11,511 nucleotides of DNA from Planctomycetota bacterium (GCA_030018555.1 JASEHY010000030.1:1-11511), one strand, 5' to 3'. Counted from the first letter of the stretch, positions 1-5,912 are shown. Numbers and translations: made by a program. Notes: a model not told the origin generated them from the sequence alone.

Positions 1-266
1 TCTCCTTATAGAAATTATCTGCGAAAATCTGCGTCCTAAATGACGGATATGGGCTCATCTATCCCATTGGGATAATAAGACTGCCTGAATGAGCAGGCAG
101 AAATTACGAATTTTCTTGTATAAACTCTTCAAATTTAGTAATAGTCTTTCTTTACTTGTAGTGAGTCCTTCGTTCCTCCCGCCCCGATGGGCGTCGCCCG
201 CAGGCGAACCTCGCCCTAATGGCGGGAGGCTCGCCACAGGCGGCAGGATAAACAAAGCGAACCTAT
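1..266. other. Repeat-bearing leader upstream of the GH57 gene
   Basis: No coding sequence is supported here. Positions 16-36 carry a direct repeat of the word ATCTGCG (ATCTGCGAAAATCTGCG), a simple repeat of the same style as the CACAGATT words found at gene ends in this window. A perfect hairpin lies at 81-100 (CTGCCTG, 6-base loop, CAGGCAG), and ATCCCA-T-TGGGAT is at 61-73. A GC-rich palindrome cluster fills 175-243. I see no convincing promoter for the GH57 gene and no Shine-Dalgarno sequence close to its ATG. Confidence 0.6.
175..242. repeat. Mosaic GC-rich palindromic element
   Basis: Perfect 9-base outer arms CCTCCCGCC (175-183) and GGCGGGAGG (221-229) enclose smaller palindromes: GCCC-CGAT-GGGC (181-192) and TCGCC-CGCA-GGCGA (194-207). 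A further CGCC-ACA-GGCG follows at 232-242. The inner word GCCCCGATGGGCG has a near-identical copy (one base different) inside the yacP coding sequence at 9921-9933. The cluster ends about 25 bases before the GH57 start codon. Confidence 0.75.
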
Positions 267-1982
267 ATGTTAAACGGCTATTTATCTATTATTTTACACG
301 CTCATCTGCCTTACATACGACATCCGCATTTCCCGGATTTTATGGAAGAAGACTGGCTCTTTGAGGCGATTACAGAGACATATCTGCCTTTAATAGATGC
401 CTTTGAGCGTCTCCATAAGGAGGATATTCCCTTCCGATTGACCATATCGCTCTCTCCTACGCTCTGTGAGATGTTCTCTGACGAATTCCTGAAAAATCGT
501 TACTCTAATCATCTAAAACAATTGATAGAGTTGTCAGAAAAGGAACTCGTCAATACTCGTAGAGATGGTTTATTCTACGAGACTGCAGGGATGTATTATG
601 AGCGTTTCAGGAGGTTTAATGCGTTATATTATCGTTATCAGGGTAATCTGGTGAAGGCGTTTGCTCATTTTCAGGAACTCGGACTTATAGAAATAATTAC
701 TTGTGCGACAACGCACGGGTTTTTGCCGCTAATGCTGAATAAAGAGTCGGTCAGGGCACAGGTAATGGTTGCGGTCAAGAACTACCAGAAATACTTTACT
801 AAAAAGCCATCAGGATTCTGGTTGCCCGAATGCGGATATTATCCCGGCATTGAAGAGATATTAGCCGAGGCAGGAATTAAATATTTTATTATTGATACGC
901 ATGGTCTGACTAATGGCAGACCTGCACCGATTATGGATAATTATCTTCCTGTATCCTGTGGGAAGAGCAAGGTGGCTGCCTTTGCCAGAGACCCTGAAAC
1001 CTCGCGCCAGGTCTGGAGCGCTGAAGAAGGTTATCCGGGTGATGCGGATTATCGCGAGTTCTACCGCGACCTCGGCTATGATGCGCCTTATCATTATATT
1101 CGTCCCTATCTGCATTCTGATGGTGTTCGCAGGAATGTGGGAATAAAATATTACCGTATTACCGGTGATGTCCCGCTTCATCTCAAACAGCCATATAAGC
1201 GAGACTCAGCTCTATCAAAGGTCAAGAGCCACGCTGCTCATTTTGTCTTTGACCGTCAGAAACAGATAGAACACCTTCCCGGTCCGCCAAAGGCGGATCC
1301 GTCTATGGAGGACAAATTCCCAATTATTATCGCACCTTATGATGCCGAACTCTTTGGACATTGGTGGTTTGAAGGACCTGAATTTCTTCAGGCAGTTATC
1401 AGAAGAATTAACCATGTGCAGGGGCTCAAACTGATTACGCCGTCTGACTATCTTAAGAAACATCATCGCCTACAGGTCTCTCTGCCATCGTTTTCCACCT
1501 GGGGCGACCGCGGATATTGTGAGGTCTGGCTCAATGGTAAAAACGATTGGTTTTATCGGCATCTGCATAAGGCAGAGGCACGAATGATAGAACTGGCTTG
1601 TAAATATTATAATGGCAAAAAAATCCCCCTTAATCCCCCCGTACGGGGGGAAATAGGGGGATTTCACCAGTTATCACTCAGAGAAAAGGCATTAAACCAG
1701 ATGGCGAGAGAATTATTGCTGGCGCAGAGCAGTGACTGGGCCTTCCTGCTCACCACCAGCCATTCCGAGTGCTATGCTCATAACAGATTCAAGACTCACA
1801 TAGACCGTTTTAACCGACTGTATGAACAGATAAAACAAGGCAGAATTGACCCAGAAGGATGGCTAAACCATATCCAATCCGAAGACAACCTCTTTGAGGA
1901 GGTGGATTACCGTGTTTATGCAACGAGAAGCCACAGATTATTTATCCAGAGGAACGAAGGACACAGATTAAGGCACAGATAA
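267..1982 (+). CDS. Glycoside hydrolase family 57, 1,4-alpha-glucan branching enzyme type
   Basis: Predicted cytoplasmic enzyme that forms alpha-1,6 branches in glycogen-like glucan. The N-terminus GYLSIILHAHLPYIRHP is the opening motif of GH57 and supports this ATG, although no ribosome site precedes it. The nucleophile is likely E188 in GFWLPECGYYPG, and the acid/base D359 in APYDAELFGHWWFEGP. Both positions are close to those in known GH57 branching enzymes. The C-terminal helical domain (about 430-555; EVWLNGKNDWFYRHLHKAE, ALNQMARELLLAQSSDWAF) is typical of the branching-enzyme/DUF1957 group. At 571 residues it is longer than the usual roughly 520-530. The excess includes a repeat-coded loop at residues 452-466, another palindrome at 339-344 and a repeat-coded tail after DYRVYA. 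An amylase or other transferase of GH57 cannot be excluded. The next gene is probably a separate transcription unit. Confidence 0.88.
   Translation: MLNGYLSIILHAHLPYIRHPHFPDFMEEDWLFEAITETYLPLIDAFERLHKEDIPFRLTISLSPTLCEMFSDEFLKNRYSNHLKQLIELSEKELVNTRRDGLFYETAGMYYERFRRFNALYYRYQGNLVKAFAHFQELGLIEIITCATTHGFLPLMLNKESVRAQVMVAVKNYQKYFTKKPSGFWLPECGYYPGIEEILAEAGIKYFIIDTHGLTNGRPAPIMDNYLPVSCGKSKVAAFARDPETSRQVWSAEEGYPGDADYREFYRDLGYDAPYHYIRPYLHSDGVRRNVGIKYYRITGDVPLHLKQPYKRDSALSKVKSHAAHFVFDRQKQIEHLPGPPKADPSMEDKFPIIIAPYDAELFGHWWFEGPEFLQAVIRRINHVQGLKLITPSDYLKKHHRLQVSLPSFSTWGDRGYCEVWLNGKNDWFYRHLHKAEARMIELACKYYNGKKIPLNPPVRGEIGGFHQLSLREKALNQMARELLLAQSSDWAFLLTTSHSECYAHNRFKTHIDRFNRLYEQIKQGRIDPEGWLNHIQSEDNLFEEVDYRVYATRSHRLFIQRNEGHRLRHR
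1283..1297. repeat. In-frame triloop palindrome TCCGCC-AAA-GGCGGA inside GH57
   Basis: Perfect 6-base arms with a 3-base loop, coding for GPPKADP around residues 339-344, about 15 residues before the predicted catalytic D359. The same palindrome type occurs outside genes at 2111-2123 (CCGCC-AGA-GGCGG), 5894-5908 (TCCGCC-TTC-GGCGGA) and 9127-9139 (CCGCC-TCT-GGCGG). Confidence 0.65.
1622..1663. repeat. 42-base palindromic element in frame inside GH57
   Basis: Outer arms AATCCCCCT (1622-1630) and AGGGGGATT (1655-1663) enclose a perfect inner palindrome CCCCCCGTACGGGGGG (1635-1650). The 42 bases are 14 codons, so the reading frame is kept. It codes for a Pro/Gly-rich stretch (IPLNPPVRGEIGG) between the helix ending ELACKYYNGK and the conserved LREKALNQMARELLLAQ. 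The inner 16 bases recur exactly in the following spacer at 2087-2102. Confidence 0.8.
1927..1982 (+). repeat. CACAGATT-type repeat forming the GH57 C-terminal tail
   Basis: The family-typical end DYRVYA is followed by about 17 residues rich in His and Arg, coded by the repeated word CACAGATTA/CACAGATAA (1932-1940, 1962-1970, 1974-1982). The stop codon is itself part of the last copy. The 14-mer GAAGCCACAGATTA (1927-1940) recurs exactly on the minus strand at 9186-9199, inside the acylphosphatase gene and in the same reading frame (SHRL). Confidence 0.7.
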
Positions 1983-2086
1983 ATACTAAACACGAATAAT
2001 ACAAATAATCTGTGTCCCTCTGACGGGATCCCGTCCCTCTCCCGAAGGCTTTCGGGACAGAGAGGTGAGGGATAACAACCCCCTCG

Positions 2087-2110
2087 CCCCCCGTACGGGG
2101 GGAATTTTTT
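2087..2110 (+). terminator. Possible rho-independent terminator after GH57
   Basis: A 6-base all-G/C stem (CCCCCC, loop GTAC, GGGGGG) is followed by AA and six T. The form fits an intrinsic terminator about 105 bases after the GH57 stop codon. The stem is also a repeat word of this genome, so terminator function is inferred. Confidence 0.45.
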
Positions 2111-2193
2111 CCGCCAGAGGCGGGCCTACGCCCGTCCGTTGCTAGGACGGATCTCCCGAAAGCGTTCGGGATGACAGACGGCTAAATAATTAC

Positions 2194-2197
2194 GGAG
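2194..2197 (+). promoter_or_regulatory. Ribosome binding site of the dehydrogenase gene
   Basis: GGAG stands 8 bases before the ATG at 2206 and supports that start. Confidence 0.6.
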
Positions 2198-2205
2198 AAT
2201 GTAAT

Positions 2206-3519
2206 ATGAAAATTGTTGAACTTATAAAATCGCATCGGGCAAAGGTTGGTATTATCGGAATGGGCTATGTCGGGCTTCCTCTATCAAAGGTCTTTTCTTT
2301 TAAGGGTTTCGCGGTTACAGGTTTTGATATAGATAAACAAAAGGTTCTCTCATTGAACAATAACCGCTCCTATATAAAACATATTCCTTCATCTGTTATC
2401 CGGGAGATGTGTGTAAAATACCATTTCCGGGCAACAGAGCATTTCAGCAACCTGAAACAGATGGACGCCATAATTATTTGCGTGCCAACTCCCTTGACTG
2501 TTATGCGAGAGCCGGACTTGTCTTATATTGTGAACACCGCAAGGAGTATCCGTCAGAATCTCAGAAAAGGACAACTGGTCGTCCTTGAAAGCACCACATA
2601 TCCGGGCACTACTGATGAAGTGGTAAAACCTATCCTGGAGGAGACCGGCTTGAAGTGTGGGAAGGATTTCTATCTGGCGTTTTCGCCAGAGCGCGAAGAC
2701 CCCGGCAATCCTAAATATTCCACAGAAAAGATACCCAAAGTCGTCGGCGGGGTGAACCGCATCAGCACAGATGTTGCAGTCCTTTTATATGAACAGGTCG
2801 TCTTAAGGGTAGTCCGAGTTTCATCTGCCCGTGTTGCCGAGTCATCTAAACTACTGGAAAATATTTACCGCTGTGTGAATATCGCTCTTGTTAATGAACT
2901 CAAGATGCTCTTTGACCGTATGGGAATCAATATCTGGGAGGTCATAGAGTCCGCATCAACCAAGCCATTTGGATTTCAGAGTTTTTATCCCGGTCCCGGC
3001 TTAGGCGGTCATTGTATCCCGATAGACCCGTTTTATCTCTCCTGGAAGGCACGACAGTATGAAATGGTCACCCGTTTTATAGAACTATCTGGAGAGATAA
3101 ATATCTCTATGCCTTATTATGTTGTGTCTAAAACAATGTCTGCATTGAACGAAAGACAAAAGCTCCTGAAAGGTGCCCGGATAGTAATTTTAGGAATGGC
3201 TTATAAAAAGGATGTAGATGATATCAGGGAATCGCCCTCTTTGAAGTTAATGGAGCTCTTTCTTAAGGAGGGAGCAAGGGTTACCTACAACGACCCCTTT
3301 ATCCCGTCCTTGCCGAAACTCAGGCACTATAAATTCTCGCCGCTGAAATCAACTCCGCTCTCGGTTAAGATGCTTAAAAAACAGGATGTGGTGGTCATCT
3401 CTACAGACCATACTGCTTATGATTACCAATGGATTGTGCAGAATAGTTCTTTGGTAATTGACACGCGGAATGCCACTAAAAATGTAAGGGGTTATCCTGA
3501 ACGTATCGTCAGGGCGTAG
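2206..3519 (+). CDS. wbpA: Nucleotide-sugar dehydrogenase, UDP-GlcNAc 6-dehydrogenase (WbpA) type
   Basis: Oxidises C6 of a UDP-sugar to the uronate with two NAD+, supplying uronic acid sugars for surface polysaccharide; cytoplasmic. The NAD-binding motif VGIIGMGYVGLP (residues 14-25) opens an N-terminal Rossmann domain (to about 190). Next come FSPERED with E162, SSKLLENIYRCVN with the likely catalytic K215, and GPGLGGHCIPIDPFY with the catalytic C270. The C-terminal UDP-binding domain spans about 325-430 (ILGMAYKKDVDDIRESP). At 437 residues it is of normal length and complete. The SYIKHIP and PTPL...EPDLSYI segments favour the UDP-GlcNAc (WbpA-like) branch over UDP-glucose dehydrogenase, but UDP-ManNAc or other substrates remain possible. 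Unlike most neighbours, no palindromic element is seen inside it. No partner polysaccharide gene is adjacent on this strand. Confidence 0.85.
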   Translation: MKIVELIKSHRAKVGIIGMGYVGLPLSKVFSFKGFAVTGFDIDKQKVLSLNNNRSYIKHIPSSVIREMCVKYHFRATEHFSNLKQMDAIIICVPTPLTVMREPDLSYIVNTARSIRQNLRKGQLVVLESTTYPGTTDEVVKPILEETGLKCGKDFYLAFSPEREDPGNPKYSTEKIPKVVGGVNRISTDVAVLLYEQVVLRVVRVSSARVAESSKLLENIYRCVNIALVNELKMLFDRMGINIWEVIESASTKPFGFQSFYPGPGLGGHCIPIDPFYLSWKARQYEMVTRFIELSGEINISMPYYVVSKTMSALNERQKLLKGARIVILGMAYKKDVDDIRESPSLKLMELFLKEGARVTYNDPFIPSLPKLRHYKFSPLKSTPLSVKMLKKQDVVVISTDHTAYDYQWIVQNSSLVIDTRNATKNVRGYPERIVRA

Positions 3520-3530
3520 CAAATATCCTA

Positions 3531-3628
3531 TAACCCGAATTATTCATCCTGATGGCATTCGGGGTGAATAATGACCGTTATGCTCGCCCCCATACGGGCA
3601 AGATGTACGGGGGAAATAATGCGGGTTA
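3531..3628. repeat. 98-base imperfect inverted repeat downstream of the dehydrogenase
   Basis: Outer arms TAACCCGAATTATT (3531-3544) and AATAATGCGGGTTA (3615-3628) match at 13 of 14 positions. Inside are ATTATTCATCC and GGGGTGAATAAT, also inverted, and a CCCCCATAC/GTACGGGGG pair (from 3587 to 3613). It could fold into a long hairpin at the end of the dehydrogenase message. No T-run follows, so it is not a standard intrinsic terminator. Confidence 0.6.
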
Positions 3629-3700
3629 ATTGAAAGGATTTGAAATAGGAGAAGTTTAATATTTCTCTTGATAGTATTAGGAAAACATATTAAGATTAAC

Positions 3701-3771
3701 CACCAAGACACTAAAGCATTTATCCCGTCAGAGGGACAAAGAACAAGGACTGATTTATTCTTGGTGTCTTG
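3701..3771. repeat. Inverted pair of the CACCAAGACAC word
   Basis: CACCAAGACAC (3701-3711) faces TCTTGGTGTCTTG (3759-3771). The stretch between them includes ATCCCGTCAGAGGGACA (3722-3738), the exact reverse complement of 2013-2029. Confidence 0.65.
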
Positions 3772-3780
3772 CCGCCCTTT

Positions 3781-3836
3781 GGGACGAGCCTCGCCCTTGT
3801 GGGCGGGGTGGCTTTGCCCTTCAGGGTTCTCGTCCC
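3781..3836. repeat. Palindromic element with GGGACGAG/CTCGTCCC arms
   Basis: Perfect 8-base arms (3781-3788 and 3829-3836) enclose CCTCGCCC-TTGT-GGGCGGGG (3789-3808, one mismatch). The word CCCGTCCCTCTCCC overlaps the right end and recurs at 2030-2043. Confidence 0.65.
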
Positions 3837-3850
3837 GTCCCTCTCCCTCA

Positions 3851-3886
3851 CGGGATGGTGGCTACCAACGGGATGGTGGCTACCAA
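3851..3886. repeat. Exact tandem duplication of an 18-base word
   Basis: CGGGATGGTGGCTACCAA occurs twice head to tail (3851-3868 and 3869-3886). The reverse complement is present once more at 6167-6184 with one mismatch. The tandem is framed by CCTCTCCCTC-like (left) and GAGGGAGAGAGG-like (right) inverted arms, with a GACCC-TTCT-GGGTC hairpin next to it. Confidence 0.8.
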
Positions 3887-3967
3887 GACCCTTCTGGGTC
3901 GAGGGAGAGAGGATATTGGAAACAGGATAACTGTTGTAGAGTTAGTAGATACGTGCGAGGGGGGGTC

Positions 3968-4061
3968 GGGGGAGTCCCCCATAAAATCGGGGGCTTTTGC
4001 GTCTTACTCTTCCGATAGGCAAGCCCGTTAAAGTCCTATATCTTGTGGGGGACACTCCCCC
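3968..4061. repeat. Possible 94-base miniature inverted-repeat element at the radical SAM 3' end
   Basis: The left end reads GGGGGAGTCCCCCATAAAAT inward. The right end, read inward on the minus strand, is GGGGGAGTGTCCCCCACAAG and onward. With a 2-base gap, 18 of 20 positions agree. In matching frames both ends code VPHKI. The right copy forms the last codons and the stop codon of the radical SAM gene. No target-site duplication was identified. Confidence 0.5.
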
Positions 4062-5109
4062 TGTGCCCCCTGTATTTAGAATCTGATCCTGTTTTCTGCC
4101 ATGAAAACCACAGGTCAGGATAATCCAAATAATGGTCGCAATTAGCGCATAAAGGAATAGATGCATACTCACCGGCCAGATGCAACTTACGATATTTTTG
4201 CAATAATTCTGACTGCCAAATCTCAGCCAATGTTTGGGTGTTCATATCACCAATTATCCCCTGTTCATCCCAATCAAAACAGCACATAGAAACCAAACCG
4301 TCCCAGTTAACGGACGGCGCAAACCAGAGTGCATGACAGGGATGCCTGGCTTTAGAACCATACGCCACAGGTATTTTGTCTTCTAATCCGCCGGCCCAAT
4401 GCCGCAATTCCTGAACAATTACCCGCACCCCCAGATTGGTCCATTTATTACGAAATTGCATTATCTCGCCTTGCGTTTCCGGCATATTAATAATCTGAGC
4501 GCTTAGATACGGAATCTTGGCGCGTTCTACTCGTTTAATTTCTATCAGTCGCCTGATATTATCTTCTAATTGTTGTAACTTCCCGCCCCGTATTTTGTTA
4601 TATGTCTCCGGTATTACCGCACCGATGCTAAAATGCAATTGGTCTAATCTGTTCTGTATTAAGGCCTGGCTGAGTTTTTCCGTAAGTAATAATCCGTTAG
4701 TGCTGATAAGGATATTATGAGCCGGATTAACCTGTTTAATATACCGCACCATTTCAATTATTTCAGGATGGAGTAATGGTTCACCGTCTTTATAAAGCAC
4801 GATACTGCGCGGGCCGTAACCCAACGTTTCATCTACAATCTTGCGAAATAAATCCATTTTCATATAGCCGTCTTTTTTGTGAGGCCGTTGACGGGGGCAC
4901 ATTACACATTTAAGATTGCAATGGCTGGTCGGTTCTATATTAAAACTGCGCGGGTATTGATAGTCCATTGCCTGCTGAATGGCCAGCTTGAATAAAGGAC
5001 TCAATAATTTGGTTTTCCTGACCGCGCCCTTTATCCAATAACCCGCTGGTGACCGGCGCAGATATTGAAAAACTCGTCCAAATAAACTCATAAATGTGAC
5101 AGGTGACAC
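4036..5109 (-). CDS. Radical SAM protein with SPASM-type C-terminal domain
   Basis: Predicted iron-sulfur enzyme that cleaves S-adenosylmethionine to start radical chemistry; substrate unknown. The 4Fe-4S motif is CNLKCVMC (C64, C68, C71) in EPTSHCNLKCVMCPRQRP. KDGEPLLHPEI and STNGLLL are typical of the barrel. A cysteine-bearing C-terminal region (C258, C276, C277, C321, C324; NWDGLVSMCC, LCANCDHY) fits a SPASM or shorter twitch domain binding an extra cluster. I chose the GTG at 5109 because AGGAGG lies 8 bases upstream; the ATG at 5091 is the alternative. It starts 42 bases after the HNH-repeat gene and is probably co-transcribed. Relatives occur in peptide modification and in surface-polysaccharide loci; no precursor peptide is seen here. 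The last dozen residues (RGHRGSVPHKI) and the stop codon come from a repeat, so the original end may have been altered. Confidence 0.82.
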   Translation of the reverse strand: MSPVTFMSLFGRVFQYLRRSPAGYWIKGAVRKTKLLSPLFKLAIQQAMDYQYPRSFNIEPTSHCNLKCVMCPRQRPHKKDGYMKMDLFRKIVDETLGYGPRSIVLYKDGEPLLHPEIIEMVRYIKQVNPAHNILISTNGLLLTEKLSQALIQNRLDQLHFSIGAVIPETYNKIRGGKLQQLEDNIRRLIEIKRVERAKIPYLSAQIINMPETQGEIMQFRNKWTNLGVRVIVQELRHWAGGLEDKIPVAYGSKARHPCHALWFAPSVNWDGLVSMCCFDWDEQGIIGDMNTQTLAEIWQSELLQKYRKLHLAGEYASIPLCANCDHYLDYPDLWFSWQKTGSDSKYRGHRGSVPHKI

Positions 5110-5117
5110 ACACCTCG

Positions 5118-5123
5118 CCTCCT
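5118..5123 (-). promoter_or_regulatory. Ribosome binding site deciding a GTG start
   Basis: On the minus strand AGGAGG stands 8 bases before the GTG at 5109. This selects the GTG over the internal ATG six codons later, which has no such signal at the right distance. Confidence 0.7.
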
Positions 5124-5151
5124 ATATGGCTATTTTGCTTGCTTACAAGGA

Positions 5152-5802
5152 TTACTTTTTCCAAAATGCCTCCCTAAGAGTCACCGCTCCAAATTCGGGA
5201 TTCGGGGCAGGCAGGTGTCCGCCGAATTCCACCCCCGACTTCCCGCAAGCGGCCCGGTAACTACCGAATTGTGCCCGCGCCGCCTGATACAGTCGGCGAA
5301 CTTTCTTCCGGAGTGTCTTCGGATTCATTCTCTGACCACGTTCTATCCGTAGCCGGAGGCGTTTTATTACCAAATCCGGTGACCAATAATGTACTCGGGG
5401 AAGACCGAGTTTTCGCCTGAGGGTATTCGTATTCGGAAAATATTTCTGGGCGTGGTAGCGGAGTCTCTGCAGGCGACGATACCCTTGCGAAGAAGGACTT
5501 GGTGGAGTAGTCCGGTGTTGTCGGTACCATTTACGCAGGGCTGCAATAGTTTTTCTTTGTGTCCACACCCTTTCCACCCGGCGCAGGCGGAATTGCTTGG
5601 GCTTAATTTTAGTCGCCCGGCGGGCCTTGGGGAAGGAGCCAAATATCTGCCGCGCTGCCCGAACCAAACCCGAGAATTCCTTTTCCACCACCCTCGCGCT
5701 CAATGACAACTTCTGACGAACCCTTTGTTTAAGGGCGTAAATAACCTGGTCACGGGTCCAGGGCTGACCTGGAATATGCACTTGACTGGTTTTACTCGGC
5801 AT
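5152..5802 (-). CDS. Basic protein of three HNH-endonuclease-associated repeats, no nuclease domain
   Basis: The 216 residues hold three diverged repeats that begin at W15 (WTRDQVIYALKQR), W80 (WTQRKTIAALRKW) and W140 (WSPDLVIKRLRLR). The segments ending repeats 1 and 3 are FGSFPKAR (54-61) and FGSYRAAC (179-186); repeat 2 has YFPNTNTLRR. This W...LK...RAARQ-FGS pattern is that of the helical repeat found beside HNH and homing endonucleases, thought to bind DNA. No HNH or other catalytic motif is visible, so the protein is probably a DNA- or RNA-binding factor. It is very rich in Arg and Lys, and no signal peptide or membrane segment is seen. The start is well supported: AGGAGG 9 bases before the ATG, and a near-consensus promoter upstream. 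It leads the transcript that continues into the radical SAM gene. The cellular role is unknown. Confidence 0.78.
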   Translation of the reverse strand: MPSKTSQVHIPGQPWTRDQVIYALKQRVRQKLSLSARVVEKEFSGLVRAARQIFGSFPKARRATKIKPKQFRLRRVERVWTQRKTIAALRKWYRQHRTTPPSPSSQGYRRLQRLRYHAQKYFPNTNTLRRKLGLPRVHYWSPDLVIKRLRLRIERGQRMNPKTLRKKVRRLYQAARAQFGSYRAACGKSGVEFGGHLPAPNPEFGAVTLREAFWKK

Positions 5803-5811
5803 ATCGGTTAA

Positions 5812-5817
5812 CCTCCT
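5812..5817 (-). promoter_or_regulatory. Ribosome binding site of the HNH-repeat gene
   Basis: Full AGGAGG on the minus strand, 9 bases before the ATG at 5802. Confidence 0.75.
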
Positions 5818-5858
5818 ATTCTGTTTATATCTAAATGTAGAGTAATTTATTAGTTTTA

Positions 5859-5887
5859 ATCATACCTAACATTTCTAACGGTGTCAA
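5859..5887 (-). promoter_or_regulatory. Sigma70-like promoter of the HNH-repeat/radical SAM unit
   Basis: On the minus strand the -35 box TTGACA (5882-5887, perfect) and the -10 box TATGAT (5859-5864, five of six) are 17 bases apart. Transcription would start near 5852, leaving a leader of about 50 bases with the AGGAGG at its end. The whole stretch is free of the palindromes that begin at 5894. Confidence 0.75.
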
Positions 5888-5912
5888 GGAAAATCCGCCT
5901 TCGGCGGAGACC

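Larger units (their letters stand above)
1983..2205. repeat. Palindrome-packed spacer between GH57 and the dehydrogenase
   Basis: In order: TCCCTCTGACGGGA (2015-2028), part of a 17-base word whose reverse complement lies at 3722-3738; TCCCGAA-GGCT-TTCGGGA (2040-2057); CCCCCCGTACGGGGGG (2087-2102); CCGCC-AGA-GGCGG (2111-2123); GTCC-N7-GGAC (2134-2148); TCCCGAA-AGCG-TTCGGGA (2154-2171). The TCCCGAA words are matched by a palindrome inside the rseP coding sequence. No gene is seen. The ribosome site of the next gene lies just after the last palindrome. Confidence 0.75.
3520..4035. other. Repeat-only spacer, no gene supported
   Basis: About 515 bases filled by repeats: a 98-base stem structure (3531-3628), a CACCAAGACAC inverted pair (3701-3771), a GGGACGAG/CTCGTCCC element (3781-3836), an 18-base tandem duplication (3851-3886) framed by CCTCTCCCTC-like arms, and a GGGGGAGTCCCCC word (3968-3980). 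At 3647-3693 an AGGAG sequence precedes a ten-codon open stretch starting with ATT, possibly a gene-start relic. The open frame across 3668-4018 is made of these repeats and I do not accept it as a gene. Confidence 0.65.

Noticed and set aside
81..100. Intrinsic terminator of a gene left of the window
   Set aside because: The 7-base stem is perfect but no T-run follows on either strand, and no gene end is visible before it.
267..3519. GH57 and dehydrogenase as one operon
   Set aside because: Over 220 bases of palindromes with a terminator-like stem separate them, and their pathways differ; co-transcription cannot be supported.
3851..3886. CRISPR-like array
   Set aside because: Two copies are directly adjacent with no spacers and no cas gene; it is a plain tandem duplication.
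3668..4018. Open frame of 116 codons on the plus strand
   Set aside because: It is made almost wholly of spacer repeats (CACCAAGACAC, the GGGACGAG element, the 18-base tandem, GGGGGAGTCCCCC), has no ribosome site and resembles no protein family.
3942..4172. Open frame on the minus strand overlapping the radical SAM 3' end
   Set aside because: It lies out of frame with a clear radical SAM gene and continues into the repeat; no independent support.
5389..5706. Plus-strand open frame of 105 codons opposite the HNH-repeat gene
   Set aside because: The minus-strand gene has a consensus promoter, AGGAGG and a recognisable repeat pattern; the plus-strand frame has none of these.
5152..5802. Active HNH or homing endonuclease
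   Set aside because: Only the accessory repeat is seen; there is no HNH, GIY-YIG or LAGLIDADG motif in the 216 residues.
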